DNA of 64,000 nt, taken from contig JACKLX010000005.1 in NCBI GenBank assembly GCA_024235695.1, positions 177,708 through 241,707 of the forward strand. The letters run 5' to 3'. Of the stretch, positions 55,451-64,000 are shown piece by piece. The DNA is from Accumulibacter sp. (GTDB lineage: Bacteria > Pseudomonadota > Gammaproteobacteria > Burkholderiales > Rhodocyclaceae). The first letter of the stretch is position 1, and each line of letters starts with the position of its first letter. The notes under the pieces were generated by a model. The model was not told the DNA's origin. It saw only the letters and a program-made list of their open reading frames with translations, and did not search any database. The position numbers and the translations under genes were made by a program.

Positions 55451-56829
55451 TGCCCGACCGGCGAGGGCGCCCGCAGTCCCTGCGCCGACGCCTGCTGCGC
55501 ACCGTCGGCATTGCCGCGATGCTGGCGCTGGCGGCGAGCGGCGCGCTCAGTTATCGGCAGGCGCAACACGAGGCGGAGGAACTGATGGACGGTCACCTGG
55601 CGCAATCGGCCAGACTGCTGCTGGCGCTCGCCAGCGACCGGCAGGATCACCTCGCCGATCTGGCAAGACCCCTGGCGACACTCGCCGCCGCCGAGGCGAG
55701 TGGTTACGAAGCACCGCTGGAGTTCCAGATCGGGCGCGGCGACGGCTCCTTGCTGCTGCGCTCACAGGACGCGCCAAACGCCTCCCTGTTGGCGACCCCC
55801 GGCTACACGGTGATCGAACACGACGGCCACCCCTGGCGCTTGCTGACCGTGGCGTCGAGCGCCGCCGACTACCGGGTGCAGGTCGGCCAGTCGATCAGGC
55901 TGCGCGACCGCGCGGCGCTGGAACTGGCCAGCCAGGCGGTTCTCCCGATGGCGCTGATTTCGCCGATGCTCCTGCTGCTGATCTACCTCGCGGTGCGCCG
56001 CGCACTGAAACCCCTCGACGACCTGGCCGGCGATGTCGCGGCACGATCGCCGGCAAACCTCGAGGCCTTGCCGGGCCACCGCGCACCGCTCGAAGCGCAG
56101 CCGCTGATCAGCGCGCTCAATCGCCTGCTGATCAAGCTGCGTGAGACGCTGGACAGGGAGCGCCGGTTCACCGCCGACGCCGCGCACGAGTTGCGCACGC
56201 CGCTGGCGGCGGTCAGGGTGCAGGCGCAGGTCGCGCAACTGACGGTCGACACCGACGACCGCCGACGCGCGCTGGCGCAGGTCCTGGCCGGCAGCGACCG
56301 GGCCACCCGGGTCGTCGAACAGCTGCTGCGCCTGGCGCGCCTCGACCCGCTCGCCGACGTGGCCCGTGCCGCCGACGTCGACCTCGCCGAAATCGCGCGG
56401 CAAGTGTTCGCCGAACGACCGCCGGATGGGGAAGGCCGGCAGATCCGCCTGCGCGCCGCCGACCGTCCGCTGCAGGTCAGCGGCGACGCCGAGTTGCTGC
56501 GCATCGTGCTCGGCAACCTGCTCGACAACGGCATGCGTCATACGCCGCCGGGCAGCACGATCACCGTTTTCGCGCGGCGCGATCGGCACCAGGTTGCGCT
56601 CGGCGTTGCCGACGACGGCCCCGGCGTCGCGCCCGACGAACTGCCGCGGCTGGCCGAGCGCTTCTATCGTGGCCGCGCCGCAAGGTCCGAAGGAAGTGGC
56701 CTCGGACTGGCGATCAGTCAGCGGATCGCCGAATTGCACGGCACCTGCCTGGAGTTCGAGAACCTGCCCGGCGGCGGTTTCGAAGCCCGCCTGCGCTGGC
56801 CGGGATGGCGGCGATCGCCGGCCGGCTGA
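55450..56829 (+). CDS. two-component sensor histidine kinase
   Basis: This 459-residue inner-membrane kinase has helices near 20-40 and 160-180 that bracket a periplasmic sensor of about 115 residues. A HAMP-like linker is followed by the dimerisation and phosphoacceptor domain, with the histidine in AADAAHELRTPL-type sequence (here FTADAAHELRTPLAAVR near 240). The ATPase has LGNLLDNGMRH, DDGPGV and GSGLGLAIS. It belongs to the QseC/TctE-like group. The signal is unknown and no obvious target lies beside it. Confidence 0.92.
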
Positions 56830-56850
56830 CCGCCAGCCAGGGCCAGCGTG

Positions 56851-57975
56851 TCAATGCTTGCGGACGACCAGACTGCCGATCGAATAGCCGGCGCCAAAGG
56901 AACAGATCAGCCCGAAGTCGCCGGCGGCGAGGTCGGCGCTGTGGCGGTGGAACGCGATGATCGAGCCAGCCGACGCGGTATTGGCGAATTCGTCGAGGAT
57001 CACCGGCGCCTCGTCGGCGGTCGCTTCGCGTCCCAACAGGCGGCGACCGATCAACTGGTTCATCGCCAGATTGGCCTGGTGCAGCCAGAAACGGCGCACT
57101 TGCGCCGGCGTCAGGCCGAGGCTGGCGAGATGGTCGGTGATGTGCGCGGCGGCCATCGGGCAGACCTCCTTGAAGACCTTGCGACCCTCCTGGACGAACA
57201 ACTGATCACGATCGTCCGGGTCGCGATCTTCGCAGCGCGAGAGGAAGCCGGCGTTGTTGCGGATGTTGTTCGAGAAACGGGTCGCCAGCTTGCTGCCGAG
57301 AACCTCCCAGGCGTTGGCCGAGCGGGCGGTTTCGAGCTTCTCGACGACGATCGCTGTGCACACGTCACCGAAAATGAAGTGGCAGTCGCGATCCTTCCAG
57401 GCAAGGTGCGCCGAGCAGATTTCCGGGTTGACCACCAGCACGCTGCGCGCGCTCTCGCAGCGCACCGCATTGACCGCCAGCTCGAGCGCGAAGGTTGCCG
57501 ACGAGCAGGCGACGTTCATGTCGAAAGCGTAGCCCTGGCCGATCCCCAGCGCCTGCTGGATCTCGACGGCGATCGCCGGATACGGGCGTTGCATGTTCGA
57601 CGCCGCGCAGATCACCGCATCGATCTCGCCGGCGTGGCGACCGGCAGCCGCCAGCGCCTCGCCGCCGGCGGCGACGGCCATCTCGGCCTGCAGCGACAGC
57701 TGCTCGTTGCTCCGCGACGCAAGCTTCGGGCGCATCCGGTGCGGGTCGAGGATGCCGGCCTTGTCGATGACGTAGCGGCGGCCGATGCCGGATGCCCTTT
57801 CGATGAACTCGACATTCGATTCCTCGAGCGCGACAAGCTCGCCAGCAGCGATGCGTGCCGCGTTGGCCTGGTTGAACTGGCCGACATAACTGTTGTACGA
57901 GGCGACCAGTTCGGCGTTGCTGATGGTGTGCGGCGCGGCACGGACACTGCTGGCACTGATCACGACGCGATGCAT
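56851..57975 (-). CDS. beta-ketoacyl-ACP synthase III-like enzyme
   Basis: This 374-residue thiolase-fold condensing enzyme is longer than housekeeping FabH (about 320). Its triad is present: Cys in NVACSSATF, His in WLHQANLAMN and Asn in EFANTASAGS. An extra N-terminal segment (about 15-75: SNAELVASYNSYVGQFNQAN) is typical of the DarB/CerJ-like subfamily, which acts in secondary-metabolite or lipid condensations. No other fatty-acid or polyketide gene is next to it. The ATG at 57975 was chosen as the family start. It lies between the sensor kinase and ubiB. Confidence 0.87.
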   Translation of the reverse strand: MHRVVISASSVRAAPHTISNAELVASYNSYVGQFNQANAARIAAGELVALEESNVEFIERASGIGRRYVIDKAGILDPHRMRPKLASRSNEQLSLQAEMAVAAGGEALAAAGRHAGEIDAVICAASNMQRPYPAIAVEIQQALGIGQGYAFDMNVACSSATFALELAVNAVRCESARSVLVVNPEICSAHLAWKDRDCHFIFGDVCTAIVVEKLETARSANAWEVLGSKLATRFSNNIRNNAGFLSRCEDRDPDDRDQLFVQEGRKVFKEVCPMAAAHITDHLASLGLTPAQVRRFWLHQANLAMNQLIGRRLLGREATADEAPVILDEFANTASAGSIIAFHRHSADLAAGDFGLICSFGAGYSIGSLVVRKH

Positions 57976-57994
57976 GCGGACTTTCTCCGAAAGA

Positions 57995-59527
57995 CTACAG
58001 GTAGTGGCTGAGCAGCAGTGCTGCCAGCAGGGCGGCGATGATCGCCAGCCAACGCGCCTGCCGACGCTGCGTGCGCGCCAGTTCGGCGAGCAGCGGCGCC
58101 AGATCGGAACGTTTCGGCTGCGCCAGCGCCTGGTGCACCAGCCGTGGCAGTTGCGGCAGCATCCGCGCCCAGTTCGGCGCCTCCTGCTGCACGCCGCGAT
58201 GGAAGGCACGGCGGCCGACCTGTTCGCTCATCCAGCGTTCGAGGAAGGGCTTGGCGGTCTTCCAGAGATCGAGGTTGGGGTCGAGTTGACGACCGAGGCC
58301 TTCGATGTTGAGCAGCGTCTTCTGCAGCATCACCAACTGCGGCTGGATTTCGACGTTGAAGCGGCGCGAGGTCTGGAACAGGCGCAGCAGCACCCGCCCG
58401 AACGAGATCTCGTGCAGCGGCCGGTCGAAGATCGGCTCGCAGACCGCCCGCACCGCCGCCTCGAACTCGTCGGCGCGGGTATCGGCCGGCGCCCAGCCGG
58501 CCTCGATGTGTGCGGTCGCGACGCGCTTGTAGTCGCGCTGGAAGAAAGCCAGGAAGTTCTGCGCCAGATAGTTCTTGTCGGTGTCGGTCAGCGTCCCGAC
58601 GATGCCGAAGTCGAGCGCGATGTAGCTGCCGTGGTGCGCCGGGTCGGTGGCGATGAAGATGTTTCCGGGGTGCATGTCGGCGTGAAAGAAGCCGTCACGG
58701 AAAACCTGCGTGAAGAAAATCTCGACGCCGGCGCGCGACAGCGCCGGCAGGTCGACACCGGCGACGATCAGCGCCCCGGTCTGGCTGATCGGGATGCCGC
58801 GCATGCGCTCCATGACCATCACCGTGGTCGTGCACTGATCCCAATACACCTCGGGAACCAGCAGCAGCCGCGAGCCGTGGAAATTGCGCCGCAATTGCGA
58901 GCAGTTGGCGGCCTCGCGCATCAGGTCGAGTTCGTCGTAGAGATACTTGGCGAACTCGGCGACGACTTCGCGCGGCTTCAGCCGCTTGCCGTCCGACCAG
59001 ACTTTCTCGAGCAGCCCGGCGAGGGTATCGAGCAGCGCCAGATCGTTGGCGATGACCGCGCGCATTTCGGGGCGAAGGACCTTGACCGCGACCTCGTGAC
59101 CGCCGTCTTCGGGCCGCAGGCGGGCAAAGTGCACCTGCGCGATCGAGGCGCTGGCCACCGGCGTCGCGTCGAACTCGGCGAATACCTCGCTGGCCGGCCG
59201 ACCGTAGGCCTTTTCGATCTGCGCCAGCGCCAGCGCCGGCGAGAACGGTGGCACGCGATCCTGCAGCTTGGCGAGTTCGTCGGCGATGTCGGGACGCAGC
59301 AGGTCGCGGCGGGTGGACAGTACCTGCCCGAACTTGACGAATATCGGTCCCAGCGATTCGAGCGCCAGACGCAGGCGAACCGCCGAGGGACTGTCGAAGC
59401 GCCGCCAGAAGTGCAGGGCGCGCGACAGTGCCGCCAGCCGGCCGCTCGGCTCGTGTTCGAGGATCATCTCGTCAAGGCCGTAGCGGCTCGCGATGCTGAG
59501 GATTTTGACGAGGCGGAAGAGTCGCAC
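57995..59527 (-). CDS. ubiB: ubiquinone biosynthesis kinase-like protein UbiB
   Basis: This ABC1/ADCK-family ATPase is needed for ubiquinone synthesis. It has the KxGQ motif in [14 protein letters not shown], the alanine-rich loop [10 protein letters not shown], the catalytic [10 protein letters not shown] and LDFGIVG. One or two C-terminal helices ([16 protein letters not shown]) anchor it. The GTG at 59527 gives the usual start [10 protein letters not shown], and 510 residues match the family; no strong ribosome site is visible. It lies 19 bases from the KAS III gene on the same strand and is divergent to argS. Confidence 0.93.
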   Translation of the reverse strand: MRLFRLVKILSIASRYGLDEMILEHEPSGRLAALSRALHFWRRFDSPSAVRLRLALESLGPIFVKFGQVLSTRRDLLRPDIADELAKLQDRVPPFSPALALAQIEKAYGRPASEVFAEFDATPVASASIAQVHFARLRPEDGGHEVAVKVLRPEMRAVIANDLALLDTLAGLLEKVWSDGKRLKPREVVAEFAKYLYDELDLMREAANCSQLRRNFHGSRLLLVPEVYWDQCTTTVMVMERMRGIPISQTGALIVAGVDLPALSRAGVEIFFTQVFRDGFFHADMHPGNIFIATDPAHHGSYIALDFGIVGTLTDTDKNYLAQNFLAFFQRDYKRVATAHIEAGWAPADTRADEFEAAVRAVCEPIFDRPLHEISFGRVLLRLFQTSRRFNVEIQPQLVMLQKTLLNIEGLGRQLDPNLDLWKTAKPFLERWMSEQVGRRAFHRGVQQEAPNWARMLPQLPRLVHQALAQPKRSDLAPLLAELARTQRRQARWLAIIAALLAALLLSHYL

Positions 59528-59651
59528 GGCGGGCGGCACGCGGATCAGCGGGAAAACCGTGAGTTTACACAGAAACGAACTCGACCGCGCCGCCGATCGC
59601 TGGCCGGCGGCACAGCGGCGTCGTACATTCGCCGGCGACCCGCCGGCATCG

Positions 59652-59657
59652 TATAAT
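59652..59657 (+). promoter_or_regulatory. -10 hexamer of argS
   Basis: A perfect TATAAT lies 37 bases before the argS ATG in the 167-base divergent region with ubiB. No good -35 is visible. Confidence 0.5.
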
Positions 59658-59694
59658 CGATGGCTCGACAGAATCCACCACGCGATGCCGCCCG

Positions 59695-61467
59695 ATGAGT
59701 CACGACCTGAAATCCCACCTTGCCGACCTGATGCGTAGCGCCCTGCGCAGCGTCGCGCCGGCCGAGGCCGACAGCGAAATCGCGATCGAACGACCCAAGC
59801 AGGCTGCCCACGGTGACTTCTCGTGCAATCTGGCGATGCAGCTGGCGCGCTCGCTGAAGCGCAATCCGCGGCAACTGGCACAACTGCTGCTGGCCGAGTT
59901 GCCGACCTCGCCGCTAGTCGACCGCGCCGAGGTCGCCGGTGCCGGTTTCATCAACTTCCGCCTGCGGCCGGCGGCCAAGCTCGAAGTCGTGCGCGACGTC
60001 CTCGAACAGGCCAACGCATTCGGTTGCTCGACGGCTGGCGGCAAGCAAAAAGTGGTGGTCGAGTTCGTTTCGGCCAACCCGACCGGGCCCCTGCACGTCG
60101 GTCACGGCCGCGGCGCCGCCTATGGCGGCAGCCTGTGCAAGCTGCTGGCATTCGCCGGCTGGGACGTCACCAGCGAGTTCTACGTCAACGACGCCGGCCG
60201 CCAGATGGACATCCTCGCCTTGTCGACCTGGCTGCGCTATGTGCAACTGGCCGGCGGCGACGCTGGCCAGCTGCCTTTCCCGAGCAACGCCTACCAGGGC
60301 AGCTATGTCCGTGAAATGGCCAGGCAGCTGCTGACGGCACACGGCGACCGTTTCGTCCATCAGGCGACCCGCGTGACCGACGGAGTGCCGCCACTGCCCG
60401 ACGCCGAGCGCACCGACGGCGAAGCGACGCAACAGCGCGAGGCGCACCTCGACGCGCTGATTGGCAACGCCAAGCAGCTGCTCGCCGGCGACTGGGCCTA
60501 CGTGCACGACCATGTCCTCACCGAGCAACTGGCCGACTGCCGCGGCGACCTCGAGGAGTCGGGCGTCTGTTTCGACGTCTGGTTTTCCGAGCGCTCGCTG
60601 TTCGCCACCGGGCTGGTCGCGCGCTGCGTCGAACGGCTCGAGAAGGGTGGTCATCTGTACCGTCAGGATGGCGCCCGCTGGTTCAGGTCGACCGCATTCG
60701 GCGACGAGAAGGATCGCGTCGTGCAACGCGAGAATGGCCAGTACACCTACTTCGCGTCGGATATCGCCTATCACCTCAACAAGTACGAGCGCGGCTTTCA
60801 GCGGATCATCAACGTCTGGGGTGCCGATCATCACGGCTACATCGCGCGGGTCAAGGGCGCGGTCAGCGCGCTCGGCCTCGACGCCGAGCGGCTGGAAGTG
60901 GCACTGGTGCAGTTCGCGGTGCTCTATCGCGCCGGCCGCAAAGCACAGATGTCGACCCGCTCGGGCGAGTTCGTGACCTTGCGCACGCTGCGCGACGAGG
61001 TCGGCAACGACGCCTGCCGCTTCTTCTACGTCCTGCGCAAGTCCGACCAGCACCTCGATTTCGACCTCGATCTGGCGAAGAGCCAGTCGAATGAAAACCC
61101 GGTCTACTACATCCAGTACGCGCACGCGCGCGTCTGCTCGCTGCTGTCCCTGTGGGCCGGCGACCCGGAAACGCTCGCGGCAGCCGACCTTTCGCGGCTC
61201 GACAACGCGCACGAGCTGGGCCTGGCGGCGCGCCTGGGCGAGTTCCCCGAGGTCGTCGAAGCCGCTGCCGACGACTTGGCGCCACACCTGATCGCTTTCT
61301 ACCTCAAGGATCTGGCCGCCGAATTCCACAGCTATTACAACGCCGAGCGGATGCTGGTCGACGACCCCGCATTGCGGGCGGCGCGCGTCGCGCTGGCCGC
61401 GGCGGTCCGCCAGGTGATCCGCAATGCGATGGCGATTCTTGGCGTAAGCTGCCCGGAGTCGATGTGA
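59695..61467 (+). CDS. argS: arginyl-tRNA synthetase
   Basis: This 590-residue class I synthetase has an Add-1 N-terminal domain (1-115), the HIGH motif as HVGHGRGA near residue 136, a KMSKS-like element reduced to MSTRSGEF near 420 (usual for ArgS), and the DALR anticodon-binding domain at the C-terminus. It charges tRNA-Arg and needs bound tRNA for activation. It leads a short run with the SPOR-domain and dsbA genes. Confidence 0.97.
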   Translation: MSHDLKSHLADLMRSALRSVAPAEADSEIAIERPKQAAHGDFSCNLAMQLARSLKRNPRQLAQLLLAELPTSPLVDRAEVAGAGFINFRLRPAAKLEVVRDVLEQANAFGCSTAGGKQKVVVEFVSANPTGPLHVGHGRGAAYGGSLCKLLAFAGWDVTSEFYVNDAGRQMDILALSTWLRYVQLAGGDAGQLPFPSNAYQGSYVREMARQLLTAHGDRFVHQATRVTDGVPPLPDAERTDGEATQQREAHLDALIGNAKQLLAGDWAYVHDHVLTEQLADCRGDLEESGVCFDVWFSERSLFATGLVARCVERLEKGGHLYRQDGARWFRSTAFGDEKDRVVQRENGQYTYFASDIAYHLNKYERGFQRIINVWGADHHGYIARVKGAVSALGLDAERLEVALVQFAVLYRAGRKAQMSTRSGEFVTLRTLRDEVGNDACRFFYVLRKSDQHLDFDLDLAKSQSNENPVYYIQYAHARVCSLLSLWAGDPETLAAADLSRLDNAHELGLAARLGEFPEVVEAAADDLAPHLIAFYLKDLAAEFHSYYNAERMLVDDPALRAARVALAAAVRQVIRNAMAILGVSCPESM

Positions 61468-61487
61468 TTCGAGTACAGAGGACCGTT

Positions 61488-62192
61488 ATGAGTCGTGACA
61501 TGAAACCCCGCAAGACGCCGCCCCGGACGAAGTCGGGCGGCGGCACGCTGCTCGGCCTGTTCATTGGTCTGGTGGTCGGCGTCGTCGTCGTCGCCGGCGT
61601 CGTCTGGTACGTGAACAAGGTGCCCCTGCCCTTCACCACCACCGGGCAACAGCCGAAACTGCCGGCGCCGGTTTCGGACGCGCCGACGCCACCGGCGAAT
61701 CCGGCCATGCCCGAACTCGCGCCAGCGCCGGTGGCGCTGCCCGGCAAGCCCGGCGACTCGACCGCCCCCGAAAAGCCGCGCTTCGACTTCTACAAGATCC
61801 TGCCGGGCAACGCCGAGGCGATTCCCGATCCGACCCAGGCCCAGCCGGCGCCGGGCCAGGCGGCGCTCGCTCCTGCGACCGAACGCAAGGCGGCCGAAAG
61901 CCTGCCGGCCGAAGTCAAGCCCGCCGAGACCACCAGGGCCGACCGGGAACCGACACTCAAGCAGCCGATCTACCTGCAGGCCGGTTCGTTCCAGAGCGTC
62001 GGCGAAGCGGACAACCAGAAGGCACGACTGGCGTTACTTGGCGCAGAAGCACGAATCCAGCAGGTGATGCTGCAGGACAAGGTGTGGTACCGCGTGCGCT
62101 TGGGCCCGTACCAGCGAATGGACGATGTGAACGCCTTGCGCGCCGAACTGGCCAGACAGGGTATCGATGTCAACGTGGTCAAGAAAGACTAG
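61488..62192 (+). CDS. SPOR domain protein (FtsN/DamX-like)
   Basis: This 234-residue protein has a short basic cytoplasmic tail, one transmembrane helix (about 22-45: LGLFIGLVVGVVVVAGVVWY) and a Pro/Ala-rich periplasmic linker (about 55-150). The C-terminal SPOR domain (about 158-234: QPIYLQAGSFQSVGEADNQK, then VWYRVRLGPYQ) binds denuded septal peptidoglycan. It starts 20 bases after argS with AGAGGA as the ribosome site. A role in cell division is inferred from domain order, which matches FtsN. Confidence 0.9.
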   Translation: MSRDMKPRKTPPRTKSGGGTLLGLFIGLVVGVVVVAGVVWYVNKVPLPFTTTGQQPKLPAPVSDAPTPPANPAMPELAPAPVALPGKPGDSTAPEKPRFDFYKILPGNAEAIPDPTQAQPAPGQAALAPATERKAAESLPAEVKPAETTRADREPTLKQPIYLQAGSFQSVGEADNQKARLALLGAEARIQQVMLQDKVWYRVRLGPYQRMDDVNALRAELARQGIDVNVVKKD

Positions 62193-62224
62193 CGACAAGA
62201 CGCGCTCAACCAAGGAGAAAAGCA

Positions 62225-62872
62225 ATGCAAGGACGCATGAGTGGATGGCTGCTGGCAATTGCCCTGGCCGCGCTGGCGATGGCTCTGCCGGCCCGCGCCG
62301 AACTGACCGTGGGTCGCGACTACGTGGCCATTGTCCCGGCCCAGGTCACCGACAACCCGGCCAAGCTGGAAGTGCTCGAGTTCTTCTCCTACGGCTGTCC
62401 GCATTGCAGCGACTTCCACCCGACGGTGAGCAAGTGGGCAGCGGCCCTGCCCGCTGACGTGGTGTTCAAACGGGTGCCGATCTCTTTCGGGCGTCCGCAG
62501 TGGGCCAGCCTGGCCAGGCTGTACTACGCACTGGAAGCGATCGGCGAACTGAACAGGCTCGACGGCGCCGTATTTGTCGCCCTGCATCAGGAGGGCAAGA
62601 AGCTTTACGACGACAAGAGCATCATCGCCTGGGTGGGCACGCAAGGCGTCGATACGAAGAAGTTCACCGATGCCTACAACTCCTTCGGGGTCATCAGCCA
62701 GGCCAGGCGTGGTGACCAGATGGCGCAGGCGTACAAGATCCAGGGCGTTCCGGCGCTTGCCGTCGACGGCAAGTACCTGGTCACCGGCAAGGAGGTCAAG
62801 GCCTTTTCCGAGCTGGTCGTGCTGGCCGACCAGGTGATCGACAAGGCGCGCAGCGATCGCGGCAAGAAGTAG
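62225..62872 (+). CDS. dsbA: thiol:disulfide interchange protein DsbA
   Basis: This 215-residue periplasmic oxidase has a signal peptide (MSGWLLAIALAALAMALPARA), the active site CPHC in FFSYGCPHCSDF near residue 59, the inserted helical domain, and the cis-Pro loop GVPALAVDGKY near 180. It forms disulfides in exported proteins. AAGGAG precedes the ATG. The order argS-SPOR-dsbA-SDR is a common betaproteobacterial arrangement. Confidence 0.95.
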   Translation: MQGRMSGWLLAIALAALAMALPARAELTVGRDYVAIVPAQVTDNPAKLEVLEFFSYGCPHCSDFHPTVSKWAAALPADVVFKRVPISFGRPQWASLARLYYALEAIGELNRLDGAVFVALHQEGKKLYDDKSIIAWVGTQGVDTKKFTDAYNSFGVISQARRGDQMAQAYKIQGVPALAVDGKYLVTGKEVKAFSELVVLADQVIDKARSDRGKK

Positions 62873-62964
62873 GGCTGACCAAGACAACAGGCCCGGCTGA
62901 GGCGCTGCCTTCGCCAGCGGCGCGGCAGCAGCCGCAAGCCCTTGGCAAACCGCCTGGAGACCGC

Positions 62965-63732
62965 GTGCAGCCCGTCCGCAAGTTGTTCCTCACCGGCGCC
63001 TCGTCGGGCATCGGCCAGGCGCTGGCCGAGCACTACGCCGCGCAGGGCGCGCTGCTCGGGCTGGTGGCGCGGCGAGCGATGCCCTTGCAGGCACTGGCCA
63101 CACGCTGGCCAGGACAGATCAGCTGCTACCCGCTGGACGTCACCGACGCGGCCGCCTTGCGCGCTGCCGCCGACGATTTCATCGGCCGCCTCGGCGTTCC
63201 CGACATCGTCATCGCCAACGCCGGCGTCTCGGTCGGCACGCTGACCGAACATCCGGAGGATCTCGCGGTCATCCGGCAGGTGATGGACACCAACCTCTAC
63301 GGCATGGCGGCGACCTTCTCGCCGTTCATCGGCGGCATGCGCCGCGCCGGCCGCGGCCGGCTGGTCGGCATCGCCTCGGTCGCCGGCATCCGCGGCCTGC
63401 CGGGATCGGCAGCGTACAGCGCCTCGAAGGCCGCGGCGATCAGCTATCTCGAGAGCCTGCGCGTCGAACTGCGCGCTTCCGGCATCAGCGTTCTGACCAT
63501 CTGTCCGGGTTACATCGCGACGCCGATGACCGAGCGCAATCCTTTCCCGATGCCCTTCCTGATACCCGCCGACGTCGCTGCGGTCCGCTTCGCGCAAGCG
63601 ATCGCGCGTCGCCGAAGCTACGTCGTGATTCCCTGGCAGATGGGCATCGTCGGCAAACTGCTGCGCCTGCTGCCGAACGCCGTCTACGATCGGCTGCTCG
63701 CCGGCGCGCCGCGCAAACCACGACGACCATAG
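62965..63732 (+). CDS. short-chain dehydrogenase/reductase family protein
   Basis: This 255-residue Rossmann enzyme has TGASSGIG at residues 9-16, NAG near 88 and the catalytic Ser (GIASVAG) plus YSASK near 152. The start is GTG at 62965, with CTGGAGA upstream, because the cofactor motif begins there. After the core it has a PMTERNPFPMPFLIPADVAA segment and a C-terminal helix pair. The substrate is unknown; such proteins next to dsbA are common in this group. The next 109 bases are non-coding. Confidence 0.9.
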   Translation: MQPVRKLFLTGASSGIGQALAEHYAAQGALLGLVARRAMPLQALATRWPGQISCYPLDVTDAAALRAAADDFIGRLGVPDIVIANAGVSVGTLTEHPEDLAVIRQVMDTNLYGMAATFSPFIGGMRRAGRGRLVGIASVAGIRGLPGSAAYSASKAAAISYLESLRVELRASGISVLTICPGYIATPMTERNPFPMPFLIPADVAAVRFAQAIARRRSYVVIPWQMGIVGKLLRLLPNAVYDRLLAGAPRKPRRP

Positions 63733-63841
63733 ACCGCAGCGGCTGGCGAGCGCCGACCAGCATCCTTGTCCGGCAGGCGCCAGCGCAGTACCCTGCAGGC
63801 TTGCTGGCGACGCCTCGGACGACCAGCCAGGAGAAGTGCCG

Positions 63842-64000
63842 ATGCAGCTTGCCCAGATCCTTGTGCGCGACCCCGCGAACATCGCAGCGGCGCTGGCGCC
63901 GCTGCGCGAGATCAGCGCCGACCTGATCCTCGCCTTCGGTGCCGGCGACCTGCTGCGCGCCCTGGCGCCGCACTTGCCGGCGGCCTTTCCCGAAGCCCGC
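63842..64000 (+). CDS. FIST N-domain protein, 5' part only
   Basis: Only the first 53 codons are in the window. The start MQLAQILVRDPANIAAALAP, then DLILAFGAGDLLRALAPHLP, resembles the N-domain of FIST proteins. These are sensory modules thought to bind small ligands such as amino acids and often pair with histidine kinases. AGGAG lies about eight bases before the ATG. The rest of the gene is beyond the window, so the call is provisional. Confidence 0.6.
   Translation, partial: MQLAQILVRDPANIAAALAPLREISADLILAFGAGDLLRALAPHLPAAFPEAR

Overview
The window is GC-rich, densely coded and bacterial. Its gene order and families point to a betaproteobacterium, most likely in the Rhodocyclales and perhaps 'Candidatus Accumulibacter' or a close relative. 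The taxon is an inference. It rests on the polA/DUF2782/thrB and nadD-rsfS-rlmH-maf order, the two BPSS1780-type membrane proteins, the UbiB/ArgS/SPOR/DsbA run, and a complete methylmalonyl-CoA mutase plus propionyl-CoA carboxylase operon. I saw no tRNA, rRNA, CRISPR array, insertion sequence or phage gene.

Layout. 0.2-3.7 kb: nucleotide-sugar genes (manC, rfbB, rfbD). 3.8-4.6 kb: a TauE/SafE permease. 4.6-13.1 kb: a propionate/methylmalonyl-CoA block, with enoyl-CoA hydratase and GntR on the minus strand and mutase, MeaB, PccB and PccA on the plus strand, closed by a strong hairpin. 13.2-17.0 kb: a minus-strand membrane operon (AI-2E permease, HlyD adaptor, DUF2955, K+-channel-like protein). 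17.3-31.6 kb: an accessory envelope-stress island. It holds three Crp/Fnr-type regulators, repeated copies of OsmB-like and small Cys-lipoprotein genes, CsbD, DUF3309, GlsB, a BON protein, a 24-residue membrane peptide, a GGDEF-EAL protein and several decayed copies. 31.6-40.4 kb: a giant cyclic beta-1,2-glucan synthase. 40.5-41.7 kb: an inverted, decayed copy of one island module. 42.4-64 kb: mainly conserved genes (DUF2242, DUF6639, GST, glutamate decarboxylase, polA, thrB, nadD-rsfS-rlmH-maf, a two-component system, KAS III, ubiB, argS, SPOR, dsbA, SDR, FIST).

The most interesting signal is in the island. A 16-bp dyad with consensus TGTnCGCTAGCGnACA recurs about twelve times between 19.8 and 41.1 kb, always between genes. 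It has the TGT-N10-ACA geometry of Crp-family operators but a different core. It lies upstream of the Crp-like genes themselves, the OsmB-like genes, csbD, the 24-residue peptide, the GlsB/BON region and both copies of a 99-residue unknown gene. In six cases the dyad centre is exactly 29.5 bp from the first base of a -10-like hexamer, the spacing of a class II Crp promoter. I infer an autoregulated Crp/Fnr-type regulon for osmotic or envelope stress that spread by local duplication. Around it are fossils: a crp remnant, an osmB copy without a start codon, a DUF3309 gene with an in-frame TGA, and a truncated DUF2242 copy.

All coordinates and motifs were read by eye. Identity estimates are approximate and no database search was run.
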